Assembly (NCBI GenBank): GCA_934190785.1
Contig: CAKPTA010000003.1
Location: forward strand, 62,001-126,000
Source of the DNA: an uncultured Bacilli bacterium
Lineage (GTDB): Bacteria > Bacillota_I > Bacilli_A > RF39 > UBA660
DNA: 64,000 nt
Direction: 5' to 3'
Part shown: one piece after another, positions 9,451 to 16,921 of the stretch
How positions within the stretch are numbered: position 1 is the stretch's first letter
Layout: each line of letters opens with the position of its first letter
The notes under the pieces: model-generated
Databases searched by the model: none
The model's input: the letters and a program-made list of their open reading frames with translations, nothing else
Told to the model about the DNA's origin: nothing
Position numbers and translations under genes: made by a program

Positions 9451-10449
9451 ATGAATGTAATTATTTCAAATAAATATCAATCTATGTTAGCAACTTTAGA
9501 TATTGATGTAATTAAAAGTCTAAATGGTGTTTTCTCTGTTGATGAAATTATTAGTCAATTTCAAAATTTCTTTTTTCAACGTATGATACTTGATATTACA
9601 GCTATTAAAGATTATAAAGATATAACAGTTTTACAAAAATTATCTATCTCATTAGATATGGATAAAGTAATTTTACTTTTAGATGATGATCCTGAAAGTT
9701 CATCAAATGAGTATCTTTCTAAATTAATTTCAATGGGTATATATAATTTCACTAAGAATGTTGAAGGTATTATGTATCTTTATAATAATCCTAATTCATA
9801 TAGAGATGTTGCTCATATACATCAGCTTGATTCTAATACTAGAAATGAAACTGTTGTTGTTGAAAAATATGAAGCAGCATCTCCTGGTTGTAGGATAATT
9901 GGTATAAAAAATGTTACCAAACAATCTGGTGCTACAACACTTTCTTATATGATAAAAAATCAACTTTCTCATAATTATTCTGTTGTTGCAATTGAGGTTG
10001 GTAAAACTGATTTCAGATATTTTGGTGATAAAACTTTAATTTCTACAACTGATAGTGAAATTGGTACTTTAGTAGCACGCAATACTGATAAAGAAGTTAT
10101 TATAATTGACGTAAATGACAGTAAACAAGCTGAATCTTTATGTCAAGATATTATTTATTTAGTAGAACCATCAGTTATCAAATTAAATAAACTTATGATG
10201 ATAAATCATAATGTATTTGCTAATTTAAAAAATAAAAAAATTGTATTAAATCAAAGTTTACTTAGCAAAAAAGATGTTCTTGATTTTGAGTATGAATCTA
10301 AGAGCAAGGTGTTTTATAATATGCCACCACTTGATGAACGTGAAAAGGATATATATGCACTTAATGCGTTTTTAGTTCGTTTAGGTTTTGTTCGTCAACA
10401 GACAGCTGAGGAAACAACAAAAAAGAATAAACTATTTGGAATTTTTTAA
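9451..10449 (+). CDS. tadZ: TadZ/CpaE-like atypical ParA/MinD ATPase
   Basis: A 332-residue cytoplasmic protein. The first 115 residues look like the receiver-like domain of CpaE/TadZ, ending in a FTKNVEGIMYLY segment. The second half is a MinD/ParA-type fold opening with RIIGIKNVTKQSGATTLSY at about residue 148, a deviant Walker A in which KQSGATT replaces the usual KGGxGKT. CpaE/TadZ proteins often have such degenerate P-loops, and they place the pilus machine at the pole or septum. The Walker B-like strand EVIIIDVND is also recognisable. It has an AGGAGGATG binding site and closes the pilin operon. Confidence 0.8.
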   Translation: MNVIISNKYQSMLATLDIDVIKSLNGVFSVDEIISQFQNFFFQRMILDITAIKDYKDITVLQKLSISLDMDKVILLLDDDPESSSNEYLSKLISMGIYNFTKNVEGIMYLYNNPNSYRDVAHIHQLDSNTRNETVVVEKYEAASPGCRIIGIKNVTKQSGATTLSYMIKNQLSHNYSVVAIEVGKTDFRYFGDKTLISTTDSEIGTLVARNTDKEVIIIDVNDSKQAESLCQDIIYLVEPSVIKLNKLMMINHNVFANLKNKKIVLNQSLLSKKDVLDFEYESKSKVFYNMPPLDEREKDIYALNAFLVRLGFVRQQTAEETTKKNKLFGIF

Positions 10450-10455
10450 TAAAAA

Positions 10456-10484
10456 TTGACAAATATAGGTATTTTGTGTATTAT
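10456..10484 (+). promoter_or_regulatory. Sigma-A promoter for the VirB2/TrbC-like gene
   Basis: TTGACA, 17-base spacer, TATTAT. The -35 box is perfect; the leader is about 35 bases. Confidence 0.8.
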
Positions 10485-10525
10485 ATAGGTACATGTAAGG
10501 CACATTGTGTATAGGAGGGTTATAT

Positions 10526-10879
10526 ATGTTAAATATGTTTGAAGTTTTAGGAAAGTGTAGTATTGATATTGATCCAATTATTCCTAATACTGTTAGTATG
10601 GTTGTAACAATCATCAAAATTGCAGTCCCAATTATTTTAATTATATTTGGTATCTTAGATTTAGCTAAGGCTGTTATGAGTAATGATGAAAAAGAAATGA
10701 AAGGTGCTCAAGGAAAACTTATTAAGAGATGTATTTATGCAGTTGCAGTATTCTTTGTAGTAGCATTAGTTCAATTCTTATTCGGTCAATTAGGAAAAGC
10801 AGATGAAAATGCAACTACAGTAGATAAAGGTAATATCTCTGGATGTATTGATTGCTTTATTAATGGACATTGTGATTAA
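10526..10879 (+). CDS. VirB2/TrbC-like pilin subunit, copy 1
   Basis: A 117-residue protein. I chose ATG 10526 because GGAGGG ends about 7 bases upstream; the in-frame TTG at 10505 lies before the binding site. Two hydrophobic helices (about 27-50 and 75-98) flank a short basic cytoplasmic loop, KAVMSNDEKEMKGAQGKLIKR. This is the two-helix hairpin of VirB2/TrbC pilins, membrane-stored subunits of type IV secretion pili. No long signal peptide is evident. The C-terminus has three Cys in CIDCFINGHC. The protein at 56862 is a clear paralogue, sharing the KAVMSNDEK loop and both helices. It has its own promoter and terminator, as expected for a subunit needed in excess. Confidence 0.8.
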   Translation: MLNMFEVLGKCSIDIDPIIPNTVSMVVTIIKIAVPIILIIFGILDLAKAVMSNDEKEMKGAQGKLIKRCIYAVAVFFVVALVQFLFGQLGKADENATTVDKGNISGCIDCFINGHCD

Positions 10880-10880
10880 A

Positions 10881-10903
10881 AACATCGTAAGATGTTTTTT
10901 TCT
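10881..10903 (+). terminator. Intrinsic terminator after TrbC-like gene
   Basis: Perfect stem AACATC/GATGTT with loop GTAA, then a T run, starting right after the stop codon. Confidence 0.88.
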
Positions 10904-10931
10904 TGCAAATAAAGTATAAATTTGTTATACT
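10903..10931 (+). promoter_or_regulatory. Sigma-A promoter for the 10959 gene
   Basis: TTGCAA, 17-base spacer, TATACT, placed immediately after the preceding terminator. Confidence 0.75.
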
Positions 10932-10958
10932 AATATCGATATAAAGGATGTGATTTTC

Positions 10959-12071
10959 TTGGGAAAATTGGTTGATAAATTTAATAATTTAGATAAAAGT
11001 ATAAAAAGAACGATTATTGGTGGAATAGTAGTAGTTGCAGTGATTTTTATTATTGTTTTAATTGTTGGCATTATGAATAACCATAAGTTATCATATTCAA
11101 AATTAGAAAACAAATTAGAAAGCGCGGCTAAATCATATTTTGCTAAAAATGAAGATAAACTTCCAGCAAATGAGGGAGAGGAAGTTAAAGTTTCAAGTGA
11201 AACATTAGTTTCTGAGGAATATATCAAAGAGTTATCTAAGTATAATAATGATAATTGTAGTGCGGATGTATATGTTGAACTAAATAATGGCGAATATGTA
11301 TATAGTCCATACTTACATTGTGATAGTTATACTACGAATACACTTGTTTATTACATTTCTAATAATGAGCAAATTAAAACTGATAAAGATGGGCTTTATA
11401 AATATGGTGATGAATTAGTATATCGTGGTGAGAATGTTAATAATTATGTTAAAATTAATGATAAAATATGGCGTATTCTAAGGATTAATGGTGATAATTC
11501 AGTTCGTTTAATATTAAATACTTACTACGATAAAATTGCATGGGATGACAGATATAATATTTCGAAAAATGATGATGTTGGAATTAATGATTTTGAAGTT
11601 AGTCGCATGAAAGATTCACTTGCCGATTTTATGAATGATACTGATTATATTTCTCGTGATTTAAAAAAATATATTGTAGCTAAAAATGTATGTGTAGATA
11701 AAGTAAGTAGCTTTGATTTTTCTAATATTTACAATTTAAATTGTACAAATTATAGTGAAGAAAAATATCAAGCTAGCTTGATTTGGTTAAGCGAGTTATT
11801 TAGCGCTTCATTAGATAAAAATTGTGATAATATCTATAGTGAATCTTGTGCAAATTATAACTATTTAGCAAAAGGAAGATTCTGGACTATTACTCCACTT
11901 GAGAATGATACTAGTAAGGTATTTACAACAGGTGGTGTAACTAAAGCTATAGATGCTTATTATTCATATAGTATTAAACCAGTGATTAATATATCAAGAC
12001 ATGTTTTATATGAAAGTGGAAATGGTACCAAAAAGAATCCATATACATTTAAAATAAGTTCATCTAAGTAA
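10959..12071 (+). CDS. Membrane-anchored extracellular protein with DUF6273-like C-terminal domain
   Basis: TTG 10959 is preferred because AAAGGA lies 10 bases upstream; the in-frame GTG at 10950 is too close to that site. After a basic N-terminus there is one membrane anchor (about residues 18-42), so the rest is outside. A region around residue 170 has the phrase KIWRILRINGDNSVRLI, and the end has IKPVINI followed by a GNGTKKNPY motif. I associate these with the DUF6273-type surface domain common in gut Bacilli and Clostridia, of unknown function. Several Cys could form disulfides. It is placed between virB2-like and virB6-like genes with its own promoter and terminator. The protein at 44035 ends in a related domain. 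Confidence 0.72.
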   Translation: MGKLVDKFNNLDKSIKRTIIGGIVVVAVIFIIVLIVGIMNNHKLSYSKLENKLESAAKSYFAKNEDKLPANEGEEVKVSSETLVSEEYIKELSKYNNDNCSADVYVELNNGEYVYSPYLHCDSYTTNTLVYYISNNEQIKTDKDGLYKYGDELVYRGENVNNYVKINDKIWRILRINGDNSVRLILNTYYDKIAWDDRYNISKNDDVGINDFEVSRMKDSLADFMNDTDYISRDLKKYIVAKNVCVDKVSSFDFSNIYNLNCTNYSEEKYQASLIWLSELFSASLDKNCDNIYSESCANYNYLAKGRFWTITPLENDTSKVFTTGGVTKAIDAYYSYSIKPVINISRHVLYESGNGTKKNPYTFKISSSK

Positions 12072-12092
12072 GGTGTAAATAAGATATAAGAA

Positions 12093-12127
12093 AGTAATAA
12101 TAATATGTTTATTATTGCTTTTTTTTA
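12093..12127 (+). terminator. Intrinsic terminator before virB6 unit
   Basis: Ten-base stem AGTAATAATA/TATTATTGCT with one G-T pair, followed by eight T. Confidence 0.8.
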
Positions 12128-12136
12128 TGTTATAAT
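12128..12136 (+). promoter_or_regulatory. Extended -10 promoter for the type IV secretion operon
   Basis: TGT followed by perfect TATAAT, directly after the terminator T run. It would drive virB6 through virD4. Confidence 0.6.
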
Positions 12137-12163
12137 AGATACGTGAAATTGCGCATTGGGGTG

Positions 12164-12226
12164 ATGCTTGTGAGTGCATTTATTATGATAAATAAAAAGA
12201 ATAAAAAACGAAATGGGGTGATATAA
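12164..12226 (+). CDS. 20-codon leader ORF overlapping virB6 start
   Basis: ATG at 12164 preceded by GGGGTGAT; it encodes a 20-residue basic peptide ending in KKNKKRNGVI. Its TAA overlaps the ATG of the VirB6-like gene as TAATG. The tight overlap suggests either a translational-coupling leader or a chance ORF; the ribosome binding site of virB6 (GGGGTGAT) lies inside it. No similarity recognised. Confidence 0.4.
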   Translation: MLVSAFIMINKKNKKRNGVI

Positions 12227-14244
12227 TGGAACAACATTGGTATACAGATATATTTAGATCTATTTTTGCAGCAATTGATGGTATTGTTTATAATCTAATT
12301 TCTGATGCATATGGCTTACTTGAAAAAATAGCACAAGTTAAAGTTTTTGGAAATGATGATATATCAAGTATAACAAACAAGGTATATACCATTATTGGAA
12401 TATTTATGTTATTTAAGTTAACTTTTTCCTTTATAACGTATATTGTTAATCCGGATGCTATGACGGATAAGGACAAAGGTGTTCAGAAAATAATTCAAAA
12501 TATTGTTATTATGTTTGCAATGCTTATAATGTGTCCATGGGTTTTTGATAAACTATGGGGGCTTCAAACTGTAATGTTAAAAGAAAATATTGTCGGTAAT
12601 TTTATTTTTGGAACTGATGATTCAGAAAAATTAAATGGATATAAGTTTGGTGTTGATTGTAAAGAAGATTCGACACCTGCAAGTGTTGGAGATTACATTG
12701 CCTTAATGTCACTTAAAGGTTTTTATCAACCATATAATAAAAGCAGTATGGGTTCTGATATGTGGGATAAAGTTGAATCAAGTAGTAATTTTACAACTGT
12801 TAATGATAATTTGTGCTATAAAGTTTCAAAAGGTAAAGTTTCATATTATTTGAACTCTAATATATATAATAAAGCTGTTAGAATATCTGGATTTGGCCCT
12901 TGGGGAAATGATGTTTATATTATGAATTATCGTTTTGGAATTTCAACTGCTGTTGGTGTTGTTGTACTTTTGATATTAGTGGGATTCTGTATGGATGTTG
13001 GGTTACGTGTCGTAAAATTAAGTTTCTTAGAAATAATTGCTCCAATTCCAATTGTTTCATATGTTGATCCAAAATCAAGTAAAAATGGAATATTTAAGAA
13101 ATGGCTTAAAGAAGTAGGTAGCACGTGGGCAAGTGTATTTATTCGCCTATTCGCACTATTCTTTGCTGTTAGTGTAATTCAAAAAGTTGGACACTTAGAA
13201 GATGCTGTTACAGGTGAAACTGTTACAAATACATGGGTTAATTTATTTGTTATAATTGGTGCTTTAATGTTTGCTAAACAATTACCTAAACTTATAACTG
13301 ATATAACTGGTATTAATTTAAATGGTGGATTTAATTTGAATCCTCTAAAAAAAGTTGCTAATCAAGCATTAGGTGGAAAATTTGTTGTAGGAGCAGCTAC
13401 TGGAGTAGCAGCAGGAGGCTTAGCTTTAGCAGGTGGAGCAGCTGCAAATGCTTGGGCAGCCCATAATAAAAATGCAAAGATCAAAAAATCATTATCAGAA
13501 AAAGGAATTTACGAATCAAATCCAAATTATAAAAGCGAATTTAAGGCTGCAGGTGGAAAAACAGCATTTGGATATGCTAGAACAATGACAGCAGGTGGAT
13601 TTAGTAGTGCAGGTCGTGCTATTAAAGCAGGAAAGGATGGAAAGTTCACTCCTATTAAGAATGCTACTTCAGGTGTTACACAAAGTAGTAAAGCAAGAAG
13701 TCTTCGTGATAAAGGTTATGGCTTAGATGATAAGGTTAAAGATTGGGTAACTGATGTTGCGGATATCAAATTCTCAACAGGAACAAGTAGTCATTTAAAA
13801 AATGAAGTAAATAAATTGCAACAGGAATTAGCAAATTATAGAAGAAATGAACAAACTATGACTCAAGCTCTAAATGATGCTATAACATCAGACTCAAATT
13901 ACATAGCTGACTTGTTAAATGTATTCGATGGAGCAGCTAAATATGATGCTAGAGGTAACCTTGTTTCGTATGAAACAAAAACATATGAACAATATGCTGA
14001 AAGAGCAGCACGTGCAATGGCAGTTAGTAATGGAGAAGATTGGGATAATTTAAGTGAGCCACAAAGAAGTCGATATGTTGACTGGGCTGAAAGCAATGGT
14101 GATATAGTAGATAGAAGTAAGTTTAATGCTTATAATGATTTATATAATGCACGTAATCAGGCCGACTTAAGTGGTAGAAAAACAGAACAAAAGATTAACG
14201 AGTACAATAATGATATGGATAAGTTTAAAAATCGAAAGAAATAA
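12226..14244 (+). CDS. virB6: VirB6/TrbL-like polytopic channel protein
   Basis: A 672-residue protein that would form the inner-membrane channel core of a type IV secretion system. Hydrophobic segments are visible at about residues 55-77, 88-108, 230-256, 295-315 and 330-350, and a Gly/Ala-rich hydrophobic stretch at about 385-412. A soluble loop sits between the second and third segments (about 110-225). After residue 420 the protein is a long charged tail with a probable coiled coil (about 525-560 and 640-672), as in TrbL/VirB6 proteins of Gram-positive mobile elements. Position before PrgI/VirB3 and VirB4 supports the call. Start overlaps the upstream 20-codon ORF. Confidence 0.82.
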   Translation: MEQHWYTDIFRSIFAAIDGIVYNLISDAYGLLEKIAQVKVFGNDDISSITNKVYTIIGIFMLFKLTFSFITYIVNPDAMTDKDKGVQKIIQNIVIMFAMLIMCPWVFDKLWGLQTVMLKENIVGNFIFGTDDSEKLNGYKFGVDCKEDSTPASVGDYIALMSLKGFYQPYNKSSMGSDMWDKVESSSNFTTVNDNLCYKVSKGKVSYYLNSNIYNKAVRISGFGPWGNDVYIMNYRFGISTAVGVVVLLILVGFCMDVGLRVVKLSFLEIIAPIPIVSYVDPKSSKNGIFKKWLKEVGSTWASVFIRLFALFFAVSVIQKVGHLEDAVTGETVTNTWVNLFVIIGALMFAKQLPKLITDITGINLNGGFNLNPLKKVANQALGGKFVVGAATGVAAGGLALAGGAAANAWAAHNKNAKIKKSLSEKGIYESNPNYKSEFKAAGGKTAFGYARTMTAGGFSSAGRAIKAGKDGKFTPIKNATSGVTQSSKARSLRDKGYGLDDKVKDWVTDVADIKFSTGTSSHLKNEVNKLQQELANYRRNEQTMTQALNDAITSDSNYIADLLNVFDGAAKYDARGNLVSYETKTYEQYAERAARAMAVSNGEDWDNLSEPQRSRYVDWAESNGDIVDRSKFNAYNDLYNARNQADLSGRKTEQKINEYNNDMDKFKNRKK

Positions 14245-14260
14245 AAAGGGATGATATTAT

Positions 14261-14584
14261 ATGAATAATAATTATTTGATACCTGCCAATTCAAAAAAAT
14301 CATTGTTAATATTTGGATTATTTTATCCATTTGATTTGATTTTATTTGGAAGTGGTATTTTGGCAACAATGATTATGATAATGGCTTTGCCAATAGCTAA
14401 TATAGTTTTTGCTGTAATAGCTATTGCTCCAGCCGCAATAACAGGATTCCTTGTGTTTCCTGTTCCTTATTATCATAATGTTTTAACAGTAATTATTTCT
14501 ATTTGGAATTTTTTCACAATTAGACAGAAATATATATGGAAGGGTTGGTGTGTGACTGATGAGTTCAAAGAAGATAAGAAGTAA
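14261..14584 (+). CDS. PrgI-family protein (VirB3 equivalent)
   Basis: A 107-residue protein with two adjacent membrane helices (about 15-35 and 38-62, with a further hydrophobic stretch to about 90) and short polar ends. In Gram-positive type IV secretion loci the PrgI family stands where VirB3 stands and is encoded directly before VirB4, as here. The start ANSKKSLLIFGLFYPFDLILF fits the family plan of a short amphipathic N-terminus entering the first helix. The end of the gene overlaps the next start by 26 bases, a strong sign of coupled translation with the VirB4 pieces. Confidence 0.8.
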   Translation: MNNNYLIPANSKKSLLIFGLFYPFDLILFGSGILATMIMIMALPIANIVFAVIAIAPAAITGFLVFPVPYYHNVLTVIISIWNFFTIRQKYIWKGWCVTDEFKEDKK

Positions 14585-15110
14585 GTATACAAATGATGAA
14601 TTTGTACCAATAAAAAGTATTACTAATGGTATGATTATTTTGGATAATAATGAAAAGGTAACTGGTATTAAGATAATGCCGCGTAATATATTTATTTTGG
14701 ATTATAGTACACAAGATGCGATTATTGATAATTTAAGAAATGTTTATAATGTTATAGATTATGAATTTTGGATTATTGCAGCTGATAGGCCCGTTGATAT
14801 TAATTTATTTTTATCACAGCTACAATTGTTATATAATTCAACGCAAGATCAAGTTCGTAGAAAGCTTATCATGGAAGATATAAATAAAGCTAATATGTTT
14901 ATGAATAATAATATTGTTGATACAGAATATTTTCTTTTATTTAAAGAAAAGAGCGATGATGTAATTTTAAAGAGAATTAGAACTTTAATTAACGGTTTTG
15001 CTAGTGCAGGACTAAATTCTCATCAAGTTACAAATGATGATTTGCGTATAATTCTTGATAACTTTTTAAATGGTGGACAAACTACGACATTTGGGACGGT
15101 GATTGGATAG
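14559..15110 (+). CDS. virB4: VirB4 N-terminal part as a separate gene
   Basis: A 183-residue protein matching the start of VirB4/TraC-type ATPases: a small beta-rich opening (FVPIKSITNGMIILDN) followed by the part of the CagE/TrbE region that normally precedes the ATPase core. It ends with TAG, and the next gene begins one base later (TAGTATG) in a different frame, carrying the remainder. Summed, the two give about 777 residues, a normal VirB4 length. The short junction and the good reading on both sides allow two views: a stable split with coupled translation, or a frameshift in an ancestral single gene. Start ATG overlaps PrgI and has an AGGGTTGGTG-type site. Confidence 0.75.
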   Translation: MSSKKIRSKYTNDEFVPIKSITNGMIILDNNEKVTGIKIMPRNIFILDYSTQDAIIDNLRNVYNVIDYEFWIIAADRPVDINLFLSQLQLLYNSTQDQVRRKLIMEDINKANMFMNNNIVDTEYFLLFKEKSDDVILKRIRTLINGFASAGLNSHQVTNDDLRIILDNFLNGGQTTTFGTVIG

Positions 15111-15111
15111 T

Positions 15112-16896
15112 ATGGATTTAAAAACACAAATTGCTCCAAAAGGATTGGAGTTTAAAGCAAATTCATTTGTTATTAGTGATAAATATGCAACTATATTAAC
15201 AGTTGTATCATATCCAAGATATATACAGCCTGGTTATTTATCTTCATTAACTAGTATGTCTGGTATAAAAGTTGTAATCAAGCATATACCACTTCCTTTT
15301 AGTACTATCAGTAAGATGTTAAATAAAGAAATTGCTGATTTAAAGGTAAGATATCAAGAAGAACCTGATAGAACAATTCAGGAACGTATTCGTCAAGATT
15401 ATGAATCATTAGAACAATTTATAAGCATGTTAGCTGCTAATCAATCAAAAATATATGATTTTCAAATGCATATTATGATTACGGCTGATACTGAAGAAGA
15501 ATTATTAAACAAAAAATTACAGGTAAGAAATTATTTGGAAGCTATGGAACTTAGAGCTTTTCCACTTCGTTTTGAACAAGAAAAAGTATTAAAATCAATT
15601 TTACCAATATTTCCAAAACAAGATATTGAAAGTAGAATAGGAACACCTATTCCATCGCCAACTATAGCTGCTATGTATCCATTTATATTTGATAGTATTA
15701 AAGATCCAGGTCTTGCTACTTTACTTGGAGTTGATTTCTCAGGTGGAGTTATATTATTTAATCAATTCTTATATCAAATAAAAAAAGAACACAATAGAAA
15801 TAACGCTAATATGATTATTCTTGGTACATCAGGTAGTGGTAAATCAACAGCTGCTAAATTGCTATTAAGAACACATATTCGTAATAATTGTCAGCTTGTT
15901 ATAATTGACCCTGAAGGTGAACTTGAACAAATGACAAAGTTATATAATGGTGACTTCATTGATCTTGGAAAAGGTGGAGAATATGGAATGATTAATCCAC
16001 TTGAAGTTGTTATTGATGCCGATGAAGAAGAGATGGCAAGTGGACTAGGATATACAGTATTAACTCGTACGCTTCAAACTATCAAAGCCTTTATGAAATA
16101 TTATGCTCCTGATATTGATGAAGATGTCTTAAATATGTTTAGTGAAATAGTACAAGAAACATATCGTAGATTTGGTATGGATTTCAATACAGATTTTACA
16201 AAATTTAAAAGTGATGATTATCCAACATTTACAGACGTATATGCAACTATAAAGGGTAGATTAACGTCTATGACGGAGAAAACTCATGAAAGAGATGTCA
16301 TGGAGAGACTTGAATTAAAGGTAAGACCAATTGTAAGGGAATTACAATATTATTTCAATGGACATACAACAATTAGTCCAAAGAGTGGTTTTATAGTATT
16401 TAATATAAGAGAACTTATGAATGCTGAAGAAACTATTCGTAATGCTTTATTCTTCAATATATTAAAATATGCTTGGGGACTTACTTTAAATAAAAATACA
16501 AATACAGTTTTAATGGTTGATGAAGCTCATGTATTATTGTCTGGAAATAACACATTAGGGGCTGACTTCTTAGCTCAAATTCAAAGACGTTCAAGAAAAT
16601 ATAATACAGGTACTATTATTATTACACAGCAACCAAGTGACTTCAGTGATCCTTCTGTAATAACACAAGGTAAAGCTATTTTTGATAATGCTTCATATTA
16701 TCTTGTTATGGGATTAAAGAAGCAAGCTGTTGAAGATTTAGCTAAACTTATTGATTTAAATGATAATGAAAAAGAAAGCATTAAAAGATACAGTCAAGGA
16801 GAAGCTTTGTTTGTTTGTGGTAGTAGACGTATGCGAATTAATATAATCGCATCAGAACAAGAATTAGATTCATTTGGAAGTGGCGGAGGATTTTAA
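15112..16896 (+). CDS. virB4: VirB4 ATPase, catalytic part
   Basis: A 594-residue protein from ATG 15112 (an in-frame TTG at 15103 would add three residues). Residues about 1-200 are the rest of the CagE/TrbE N-terminal domain. The ATPase core has Walker A GTSGSGKS at 238-245 and Walker B LMVDEAH with Asp470-Glu471, then the RRSRKYNTGTIIITQQPSD segment typical of VirB4/TraC. VirB4 energises substrate transfer and pilus biogenesis at the base of the channel. It is the most confidently recognised type IV secretion component here. It is separated from the peptidoglycan enzyme gene by 25 bases. Confidence 0.92.
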   Translation: MDLKTQIAPKGLEFKANSFVISDKYATILTVVSYPRYIQPGYLSSLTSMSGIKVVIKHIPLPFSTISKMLNKEIADLKVRYQEEPDRTIQERIRQDYESLEQFISMLAANQSKIYDFQMHIMITADTEEELLNKKLQVRNYLEAMELRAFPLRFEQEKVLKSILPIFPKQDIESRIGTPIPSPTIAAMYPFIFDSIKDPGLATLLGVDFSGGVILFNQFLYQIKKEHNRNNANMIILGTSGSGKSTAAKLLLRTHIRNNCQLVIIDPEGELEQMTKLYNGDFIDLGKGGEYGMINPLEVVIDADEEEMASGLGYTVLTRTLQTIKAFMKYYAPDIDEDVLNMFSEIVQETYRRFGMDFNTDFTKFKSDDYPTFTDVYATIKGRLTSMTEKTHERDVMERLELKVRPIVRELQYYFNGHTTISPKSGFIVFNIRELMNAEETIRNALFFNILKYAWGLTLNKNTNTVLMVDEAHVLLSGNNTLGADFLAQIQRRSRKYNTGTIIITQQPSDFSDPSVITQGKAIFDNASYYLVMGLKKQAVEDLAKLIDLNDNEKESIKRYSQGEALFVCGSRRMRINIIASEQELDSFGSGGGF

Positions 16897-16921
16897 TCTT
16901 TAAAAGTTTGGTGGTGTTAGA

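Noticed and set aside
10505..10525. Upstream TTG start for TrbC-like copy 1
   Set aside because: The GGAGGG site lies downstream of it and in front of ATG 10526.
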